From: Desulfobulbaceae bacterium | GTDB lineage: Bacteria > Desulfobacterota > Desulfobulbia > Desulfobulbales > Desulfocapsaceae | Assembly (NCBI GenBank): GCA_030599175.1 | Contig: JAUVON010000221.1 | Coordinates: 1 to 5,161, forward strand | DNA length: 5,161 nt | Direction: 5' to 3' | Part shown: in pieces, positions 1 through 4,880 of the stretch | Numbering within the stretch: position 1 is the first letter of the stretch | How the letters are laid out: the number at the start of each line of letters is the position of its first letter | Program-made: the position numbers and the translations under genes | The notes under the pieces: model-generated | The model's input: the letters and a program-made list of their open reading frames with translations, nothing else | Databases searched by the model: none | What the model was told of the DNA's origin: nothing

Positions 1-343
1 CAGTTCGACGCAGGATTTCAACAACCTCATAATCGGCAGGGGTCACACCCTGCCTGGCATCCATAAGAAAGAGAATGATATCTGCTTCCTCAATTGCCGC
101 CATCGCCTGCTCCCTTATGTGATTAACAAGCAGGTCTTCAGGGTTATCATCGATGCCACCGGTATCGACAAGGATAAACGACCTTTGATTCCAGGTTACG
201 CGGTCATAATGACGATCCCTGGTAACCCCGGGGGTGGCGTCTACCAGCGCCTTTCGCGACTTGGTAATTCTGTTAAACAATGTTGATTTGCCGACATTTG
301 GCCGACCGATAAGGGCGACCATGGGGCAATTGTTATTTGTCAT
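1..343 (-). CDS. der: Der (EngA) ribosome-assembly GTPase, N-terminal part, cut by window edge
   Basis: Der is an essential GTPase with two tandem G domains that acts in 50S ribosomal subunit assembly in the cytoplasm. Only the first 114 residues, most of G domain 1, are in the window; the stop codon lies beyond base 1. Visible motifs are the P-loop G1 (GRPNVGKS, residues 13-20), the G2 region with its conserved Thr (PGVTRDR, 38-44) and G3 (DTGG, 60-63). The stretch [14 protein letters not shown] near residues 93-106 is typical of the family. The G4 NKxD motif would fall just past the edge. I chose the ATG at 343, which has an AGGA about 12 bases upstream. A second in-frame ATG at 322 (Met8) has no ribosome binding site and sits too close to the P-loop. 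The gene follows the AmgK-like kinase by 26 bases and is probably cotranscribed with it. The identification is secure for a fragment; the second G domain and KH-like domain cannot be seen. Confidence 0.95.
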   Translation of the reverse strand, partial: MTNNNCPMVALIGRPNVGKSTLFNRITKSRKALVDATPGVTRDRHYDRVTWNQRSFILVDTGGIDDNPEDLLVNHIREQAMAAIEEADIILFLMDARQGVTPADYEVVEILRRT

Positions 344-369
344 ATTATTCAATCTATCCTTTTAATAAA

Positions 370-1446
370 CTACCTGGCCCAAAGAGCAATTCCCTTTTTT
401 ACTAAACTTCGAATGATCGGATATTGAGAAAATTGTGGCAACTGCAGGCGAGCGGCCAGTTCAGCGAGTGCCGGAGAAATATAATCAGCGAAAAAAACCT
501 TGTTTTTTACCTGGTAAAGAAATGCAAAGGCACCAACGAACTGCATATTCCGTTGAAATGCAAGAAGATTATACTGGTCGACAAATTGATTTTCCTCAAG
601 TTTTGTATACTTGCCGATACAGGCAATATAGTAATCGAAAAGATTTTCCCTGACTGCCTGGGATAAACCGGCGTAGGGATCGATAAGCAAAGAGGCAAGG
701 TCATATCCCAGAGGACCCATTCTCCCACCCTGGTAATCGATAAACCTCACTCGTCCATCCTTGATCATAATATTCCGACATTGAAAATCTCTGTGCAGAA
801 AATAATCCGCTCCGGCCTGGGCAGTCCTTTTTGCTATGTCCTCCAGTTCTTCCTCAACCCCCTGCACACGTTCTCTACCCAGTAGCCCCTGCCAGAATGC
901 CCGGAGAAAATAACCTGACTCCCGTTCAAGCATCAGGTCCTGATCATATCTTGGACTATCCCAGCACCAGCTCTTATCAAAATCAATTGCGCCTGTATAT
1001 TGCATATGGGCCAGCTCTTCTACGACACGGGAATAACTGGGGAGCAAATCGGTATCGATCTGGTGTGAAAGATCCTTTCCACCCACAACAAAATCATGCA
1101 GACGAGTATCTCCAAGATCTTCAAAGAGTAAAATGCCTGTCTCAGCATCCCAGCCATAAAGATCCGGCACCGGCACATTGCGGCTTCGAAGATGATTGCC
1201 AATCAACCATGCAGAGCGAGCCTCGGCAAGATCATCATCTCCTTCCCCCGCGGGTGCTACAAGGATACAGACAGGCTCCTTCAGATGGCAAAGACGCAAA
1301 AAACGTCTATTTGAACCGTCCCCGTGTAACTGATCGGAGTTCGATATATCAAGTGCACTTTCAGCCTCATCCTGCCCGAGCAGACCAGCCTCGACAAGAA
1401 GAAGTTCAGCTCTTTTTTTAAATTTGGGCGATAAGGAAAAAACCAT
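370..1446 (-). CDS. AmgK-like sugar kinase, APH/choline-kinase fold phosphotransferase
   Basis: This is a 358-residue cytoplasmic phosphotransferase of the aminoglycoside phosphotransferase (APH) superfamily, closest in my reading to the AmgK group, which phosphorylates MurNAc and GlcNAc at the anomeric carbon. Seen in the sequence: a glycine-rich nucleotide loop GDGSNRR (42-48), the hinge-like segment LLFEDLGD (106-113), the catalytic Brenner motif HRDFQCRN (218-225, with Asp220 as base and Asn225 as metal ligand), the second metal motif IDYQGG (236-241, Asp237) and GYDLASLL (247-254). As in AmgK, the strand after the loop (VCILVAPAG, 59-67) lacks the usual kinase ATP lysine. The gene follows the MurU-like nucleotidyltransferase by 93 bases, which supports a kinase plus uridylyltransferase pair. 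The ATG at 1446 is preceded in frame by a TGA five codons upstream and has no clear Shine-Dalgarno sequence. True antibiotic resistance activity is unlikely. The sugar substrate is inferred from the neighbour, not proven. Confidence 0.8.
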   Translation of the reverse strand: MVFSLSPKFKKRAELLLVEAGLLGQDEAESALDISNSDQLHGDGSNRRFLRLCHLKEPVCILVAPAGEGDDDLAEARSAWLIGNHLRSRNVPVPDLYGWDAETGILLFEDLGDTRLHDFVVGGKDLSHQIDTDLLPSYSRVVEELAHMQYTGAIDFDKSWCWDSPRYDQDLMLERESGYFLRAFWQGLLGRERVQGVEEELEDIAKRTAQAGADYFLHRDFQCRNIMIKDGRVRFIDYQGGRMGPLGYDLASLLIDPYAGLSQAVRENLFDYYIACIGKYTKLEENQFVDQYNLLAFQRNMQFVGAFAFLYQVKNKVFFADYISPALAELAARLQLPQFSQYPIIRSLVKKGIALWAR

Positions 1447-1539
1447 CGAATAGCACAGTCAATTTTTATGGTTTCGTAACACCACTAAGCCGGAAAACAC
1501 ACACAACCCTAAAAGATACGTTTTCTAAGCAAGTTTTTC

Positions 1540-2433
1540 TTATTTATTCTCATGTCCTGAAATGATCCCATCCACCAGCCAGCTACCAGCCGGGATAGAG
1601 ACATCATCCCAGACAACAACCCTTTCAAGATGACTTCCATCTTCTATATGGGCTTCTCCAATACAGGCCCAGTCAGCAAGCTCTATATTAGTTGGCAATC
1701 CAGCCTTTTTATCGATACAGTATGGTTTTTGAACAGGTCCAGCTTCCGACCAGCATGGAATATCATTTTTTAATAATCCTCCATGAAGATGGAGATAATC
1801 AGCCGGACTGCCCATATCAGTCCAGAAAAAATCATCCGCCCGAAAGCAAGCTATTGTCATGCCATCATCAAGAAGTTTTCTATAATGATCTATAATGCAT
1901 GAATATCTGTTCTGTTTAATTTCTGTCAGGATTTCCGGATCAATCATATGAATCCCGGTAAAAGCCAGGAGAGAATGCTCACTCCTGTCGTCAAAACTTA
2001 CAACTTTTTCATTTTTGACCATTACACGGTTAAAACGATTATAATCATGCATTGCCAGGGTTACCGGAGCACCGCCTGCAACATGGAACTGGTAGAAATC
2101 GTTGAAATCGATCGTATGGTATATATCTCCGTTCGTAACGAGAAGAGGCTCATCGTCCAGATAGTTCAGGGCAGTGCGCAGACCGCCACCAGTACCGAGT
2201 ATGGAGTGCTCTTCCTGCACAATTACCCCGGTCAATCCATCAAGGGCAGCAACAATCTGTTCCCGCAGATGATGGCAGTTTACCACTATCCGATCAAAAC
2301 CAATATTCTGTAATCGTTTGATTGTAAGAAGCAGGAGTGGCTGATTCAGAACAGGGAAAAGAGGTTTGGGACGAACCAGTGTATGGGGCAGCAACCTGGT
2401 TCCAAGACCTGCTGCCAGGATCATTGCTTGCAT
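1540..2433 (-). CDS. NDP-sugar synthase (nucleotidyltransferase), MurU-like
   Basis: This 297-residue enzyme belongs to the nucleotidyltransferase family that joins a sugar 1-phosphate to an NTP, releasing pyrophosphate. Motifs seen: the N-terminal signature LAAGLGTRLLPHT (6-18), RPKPLFPV (21-28, Lys23), GTGGGL (80-85), NGDI (101-104, Asp103 as likely metal ligand), FTGIH (158-162) and WTDMGSPADYL (204-214, Asp206 as likely second metal ligand). After the catalytic domain, residues 244-292 show short hexapeptide-like turns (IGEAHIEDGSHLE and following) that suggest a truncated left-handed beta helix, which the short Pseudomonas MurU lacks. The start at 2433 has AAGG four bases upstream; Met4 is a possible alternative. 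It lies 50 bases after lpxI and is followed by the AmgK-like kinase, so together they could convert MurNAc or GlcNAc into a UDP-sugar. A mannose- or heptose-phosphate guanylyl- or adenylyltransferase cannot be excluded from sequence alone. Confidence 0.82.
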   Translation of the reverse strand: MQAMILAAGLGTRLLPHTLVRPKPLFPVLNQPLLLLTIKRLQNIGFDRIVVNCHHLREQIVAALDGLTGVIVQEEHSILGTGGGLRTALNYLDDEPLLVTNGDIYHTIDFNDFYQFHVAGGAPVTLAMHDYNRFNRVMVKNEKVVSFDDRSEHSLLAFTGIHMIDPEILTEIKQNRYSCIIDHYRKLLDDGMTIACFRADDFFWTDMGSPADYLHLHGGLLKNDIPCWSEAGPVQKPYCIDKKAGLPTNIELADWACIGEAHIEDGSHLERVVVWDDVSIPAGSWLVDGIISGHENK

Positions 2434-2483
2434 AAAACCTTTACCCGAATAAATCGGAACGTTTAAAATGCTTGGATGAGTAC

Positions 2484-3320
2484 CTACATCTGAAGAGATC
2501 CATCTTCAAGTTCGGTAACACCAACAACTACTATACCTGCTTTGTTTGCCTCTTTAATCATTTCTTCTCTGTCAAACAGAATGGATTGACCCGCCTCTAC
2601 AGCCAGTACTGCTCCCTTAACGCTTTTCAGAGTCTTAAGAGTGGTAAGCCCGGTTGCCGGGAGGTCAAAGCGAAAATCCTGCCCCGGTTTCTTGACTTTA
2701 ACAACTACAGCTTTTTCTCTGGCAAGTTTTCCCCCTCGCAAAATAGCTGCGTCGGTTCCTTCTATCGCTTCAACAGCTACCACGGAACAGTTTCTCACAA
2801 CCACACACTGGCCGATGTCAAGACGACCTATCGCCCTTGCATTCTTCCATCCAAATTCAATATCCTTTATCTGCTTCTTGTTCGGTTTTGTCTTGGTCAG
2901 AACACCGGCAGGAAAAAGAAGATGCTGAAGGTAGAGTGTGGACTCAAGAACCTTTATCCCCTCTTCATCAAGGGTGTTGGCAATAGCCCTTAAAATGGCA
3001 TCATCCTGTTTCGTATCGATCTTATTCCAAAGTGAAAGCCCCTTGAGATCAGGAAGCAGATCTCGAAATATCTGGGTCTTGGTAATAGGACCTATAAAAA
3101 CAGTTTCACTGACACCCTCCTTTTTAAAAAAATTGATCACCCGACCCAGTTGACCAAGTTTAACCCAACAGACAGAATCGGCAGTCTGGGCTACTTTCTC
3201 ATCCGTTTCACCCTTATGGGCTACAACTACCACATGTCTGCCTGCCTCATGAGCCGCTTCGATAAACAGAAGTGGAAACTGTCCCCCACCAGCAATAATA
3301 CCAATTTTATCTAAACCCAC
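2484..3320 (-). CDS. lpxI: LpxI, UDP-2,3-diacylglucosamine pyrophosphatase (DUF1009)
   Basis: LpxI hydrolyses UDP-2,3-diacylglucosamine to lipid X (2,3-diacylglucosamine 1-phosphate) plus UMP, the fourth step of lipid A synthesis, and replaces the unrelated LpxH in many bacteria. With the GTG start the protein is 278 residues. Using that numbering, I see the N-terminal IAGGGQFPLL (9-18), GQLGRVINFF (56-65), KQDDAILRAIA (104-114), the long conserved block DIGQCVVVRNCSVVAVEAIE (168-187) with its GTDAAILRGG continuation, and KPGQDFRFDLPATG (211-224), which probably carries the catalytic Asp (Asp215 or Asp219). The open frame extends 21 bases further to a TTG at 3341. However, only the GTG at 3320 has a good ribosome binding site, and it gives the usual short N-terminus before the glycine loop. 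The gene is separated from lpxA by a palindromic repeat and is followed 50 bases later by the MurU-like gene. No LpxB follows. Confidence 0.92.
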   Translation of the reverse strand: MGLDKIGIIAGGGQFPLLFIEAAHEAGRHVVVVAHKGETDEKVAQTADSVCWVKLGQLGRVINFFKKEGVSETVFIGPITKTQIFRDLLPDLKGLSLWNKIDTKQDDAILRAIANTLDEEGIKVLESTLYLQHLLFPAGVLTKTKPNKKQIKDIEFGWKNARAIGRLDIGQCVVVRNCSVVAVEAIEGTDAAILRGGKLAREKAVVVKVKKPGQDFRFDLPATGLTTLKTLKSVKGAVLAVEAGQSILFDREEMIKEANKAGIVVVGVTELEDGSLQM

Positions 3321-3323
3321 ATA

Positions 3324-3331
3324 CTTTCCTT
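3324..3331 (-). promoter_or_regulatory. Ribosome binding site deciding the lpxI GTG start
   Basis: On the minus strand AAGGAAAG ends just before the GTG at 3320, with six bases between the AGGA core and the start codon. The competing TTG at 3341 has only CCGAAGC upstream and no purine-rich site. An out-of-frame ATG overlaps the GTG by one base but opens only a three-codon frame ending in TAG. Confidence 0.7.
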
Positions 3332-3350
3332 TCTTAAACAAGAATGCTTC

Positions 3351-3360
3351 GGATTAATCC
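3351..3360. repeat. Perfect 10-bp palindrome upstream of lpxI
   Basis: GGATTAATCC reads identically on both strands. It sits 31-40 bases before the lpxI GTG start, between the start region and the larger palindromic element. The symmetry does not extend outward. It could be a small operator or chance; nothing else in the window repeats it as far as I can see. Confidence 0.25.
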
Positions 3361-3395
3361 ATGATGAACTTGTAAAAAGGTCATTCAAAGATCTA

Positions 3396-3522
3396 GATGG
3401 CTAAGTAAAAAGCTTCATATACGAAGCGTGTAAATTTTCTATTATTTCGGCGTACTGGGGTACGTCGTAATGATAGAAAATTTGCAACAACGAAGTAGAT
3501 GAAGAGTTTTTACGACGCCATC
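3396..3522. repeat. Long imperfect palindrome, MITE/REP-like element between lpxA and lpxI
   Basis: The left arm (3396-3455) and the right arm (3460-3522) are inverted copies with a 4-base loop TGGG (3456-3459). Both ends read GATGGC inward, followed after three bases by GTAAAAA, then TTCAT and TAC. The inner 24 bases of each arm (3432-3455 and 3460-3483), which start AAATTTTCTAT and end CGTAC, match at 21 of 24 positions, and one of the mismatches would be a G-U pair in RNA. The middle portions of the arms are less similar. No reading frame of note lies inside. The right end overlaps the first two bases of the lpxA stop codon on the plus-strand view. The length and build suggest a non-autonomous dispersed repeat; from memory, similar palindromes recur in deltaproteobacterial genomes, but I could not check. 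The left edge may extend to about 3363, because GTAAAAAG recurs at 3372-3379. Confidence 0.8.
3407..3427 (-). terminator. Terminator-like hairpin with T-tract inside the repeat, downstream of lpxA
   Basis: Read on the minus strand, GCTTC (3427-3423) and GAAGC (3416-3412) form a 5-bp stem, possibly six with a G-T pair, around a loop of four to six bases, followed directly by five T (3411-3407). This is the form of a weak Rho-independent terminator, placed about 95 bases after the lpxA stop and before lpxI. The stem is short and would compete with the much larger arm-to-arm pairing of the whole element, so partial attenuation is more likely than full termination. Confidence 0.35.
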
Positions 3523-4324
3523 AGTCCATTATAGTCTGCTTGACGACACCCCGCGTAGACTCTTCAAAGAATTTGACAAGCTTACCGACTTCCGGACAAC
3601 CTACTTCCTCGTTCTCTTTTTTAGCAATTTCAATTGCATCTTTCATAAGAAGATTCGGTGACCTGAAGATAATCTTGAAGGCTTTATCGAGGTTTCTGAT
3701 CGTCTCTCGACTGAATCCATTTCGCTTCAACCCAATCCTGTTTATTCCTGAGATCCGTGTGCGATTGCGGGTTCCGGCAAGAATGATATAGGGAGGCACG
3801 TCCATACTGATACCTGAAACTCCTCCAATATAACTATACATACCTATACGGCAAAACTGATGGATGGCAACAAGGCCGCCAATAGACGCCCTGTCACCTA
3901 CCTCAACGTGACCGGCAAGAGTCGCAACATTTGCAAGAATGACATGATTGCCGATTATACAGTCGTGAGCAATGTGGATATAAGCCATCAACAGATTATG
4001 GTCTCCAATAACGGTTTTCATATTGCCCTCAACCGTTCCTCTGTGTATGGAGGCATATTCCCGAATCCGGTTATCTGAGCCGATAATAAGCTCTGTCGGT
4101 TCCCCCTTATAGCTGAGATCCTGTGGCGCACCACCGACAACCGCAAAAGAACCAATCAGATTTCTCTCCCCAATGGTGGTTGGCCCTGAAATAACTGCAT
4201 GGGGTTCGACCTTCGTATCGGCCCCTATTCGAACTCCCGCTTCAATAACGGCATACGGACCTACTGTGACAGAAGAATCAAGTTCGGCTTTGGCATCAAT
4301 AACTGCTGTTGGATGAATTGACAT
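3521..4324 (-). CDS. lpxA: LpxA, UDP-N-acetylglucosamine acyltransferase
   Basis: LpxA transfers an (R)-3-hydroxyacyl chain from acyl carrier protein to the 3-OH of UDP-GlcNAc, the first step of lipid A synthesis, in the cytoplasm as a homotrimer. The 267-residue protein (E. coli 262) begins MSIHPTAVID and carries hexapeptide repeats of a left-handed beta helix over roughly residues 2-185, then a helical C-terminal domain. Family landmarks: GGAPQDLSYKGE (64-75), NRIREYASIHRGT (85-97), HIAHDCIIGN (117-126) with the catalytic His120 (E. coli His125), His139, HQF (155-157) and DVPPYIILAG (175-184). Gly168 aligns with E. coli Gly173, the chain-length ruler. The frame also opens at a TTG at 4330, but the ATG at 4324 has GGAAG six bases upstream and is the better start. 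It lies 85 bases after fabZ. Its stop codon abuts the palindromic element. Confidence 0.96.
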   Translation of the reverse strand: MSIHPTAVIDAKAELDSSVTVGPYAVIEAGVRIGADTKVEPHAVISGPTTIGERNLIGSFAVVGGAPQDLSYKGEPTELIIGSDNRIREYASIHRGTVEGNMKTVIGDHNLLMAYIHIAHDCIIGNHVILANVATLAGHVEVGDRASIGGLVAIHQFCRIGMYSYIGGVSGISMDVPPYIILAGTRNRTRISGINRIGLKRNGFSRETIRNLDKAFKIIFRSPNLLMKDAIEIAKKENEEVGCPEVGKLVKFFEESTRGVVKQTIMD

Positions 4325-4409
4325 ATTCAACTTCCATTTGACTGCAATTTAAATTTTTATCTTCTCATTCAGCTTTACTCAACATGGTTCTGCACTTCCA
4401 ATACATTCC

Positions 4410-4862
4410 TTATGAAAAAGTGGCCATAAGTTCAGCCTCAGCCACAAGTTTATCCTCAACAAATGCTTTCGCACTCATCATCAGTATAGAGCGCTTCTCT
4501 TTAATAATTTTCAGGTTGAGTAGAAGTTGATCACCAGGAACAACAGGTTTACGAAAACGAGCCTTATCAATACCGACAAAGAAGAGCAGTTTGTTTCCAA
4601 TGGAACCAGGGTTAGCATAGTAGGCCATAATTCCTCCTACCTGGGCCATACCTTCCAGAATAAGTACTCCCGGCATGACAGGTCTTTCGGGAAAATGCCC
4701 CTGAAAAAAAGGCTCATTAATGGTAACATTCTTTAGACCGGTAATCTCCTTTCCGGGGTCCAGGGAAATTACCCTGTCCACCATAACAAAAGGATACCTG
4801 TGTGGAAGAGTATTCAGGATCTCCACTATATCAATATTTTCCGGTATGATAACTTCTGACAT
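4410..4862 (-). CDS. fabZ: FabZ, (3R)-hydroxyacyl-ACP dehydratase
   Basis: FabZ dehydrates (3R)-hydroxyacyl-ACP to trans-2-enoyl-ACP in type II fatty acid synthesis. The 150-residue hot-dog fold protein has the normal family length. It shows HRYPFVMVDR (21-30), the active-site segment GHFPERPVMPGV (55-66) with catalytic His56, and ILEGMAQVGG (68-77) with catalytic Glu70. The ATG at 4862 has a strong ribosome binding site. It lies 18 bases after lpxD and 85 before lpxA, the usual lpxD-fabZ-lpxA order. The grouping makes sense because FabZ and the two Lpx acyltransferases draw on the same 3-hydroxyacyl-ACP pool, so their balance sets the split between phospholipid and lipopolysaccharide. The long-chain and lipid A context, and the motif set, favour FabZ over FabA. 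Confidence 0.96.
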   Translation of the reverse strand: MSEVIIPENIDIVEILNTLPHRYPFVMVDRVISLDPGKEITGLKNVTINEPFFQGHFPERPVMPGVLILEGMAQVGGIMAYYANPGSIGNKLLFFVGIDKARFRKPVVPGDQLLLNLKIIKEKRSILMMSAKAFVEDKLVAEAELMATFS

Positions 4863-4869
4863 CGCTGTT

Positions 4870-4875
4870 CTCCTT
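4870..4875 (-). promoter_or_regulatory. Strong ribosome binding site of fabZ
   Basis: AAGGAG on the minus strand lies seven bases before the fabZ ATG at 4862, inside the 18-base gap that follows the lpxD stop codon. It is the best Shine-Dalgarno match in the window and fixes the fabZ start. The tight spacing supports cotranscription with lpxD. Confidence 0.8.
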
Positions 4876-4880
4876 CCACA

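Noticed and set aside
831..1421. Plus-strand open frame of 196 codons opposite the AmgK-like gene
   Set aside because: It lies wholly antisense to a gene with clear kinase motifs, has a low-complexity Pro/His/Gln-rich composition typical of a shadow frame, and no recognisable domain or ribosome binding site.
370..1446. Aminoglycoside resistance gene
   Set aside because: The fold is shared with APH resistance enzymes, but the AmgK-like glycine loop, the missing ATP lysine and the operon with a sugar nucleotidyltransferase point to sugar metabolism; there are no mobile resistance markers around it.
1948..2313. Plus-strand open frame of 121 codons opposite the MurU-like gene
   Set aside because: It is fully antisense to the catalytic core of the nucleotidyltransferase and carries no domain motif.
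2472..2993. Plus-strand open frame of 173 codons opposite lpxI
   Set aside because: It is antisense to the conserved LpxI coding region and its composition (many Cys, Phe, Ser, Asn) looks like a shadow; no family is recognisable.
3396..3522. CRISPR repeat or tRNA-like element in the lpxA-lpxI gap
   Set aside because: There is no direct repeat and spacer series, and the folding is one long two-arm palindrome, not a cloverleaf.
4354..4382. Possible promoter in the fabZ-lpxA gap: TTGAGT, 17 bases, TAAAAA on the minus strand
   Set aside because: Each box matches the sigma-70 consensus at only four of six positions, which is expected by chance in an AT-rich gap; no operator or other support.
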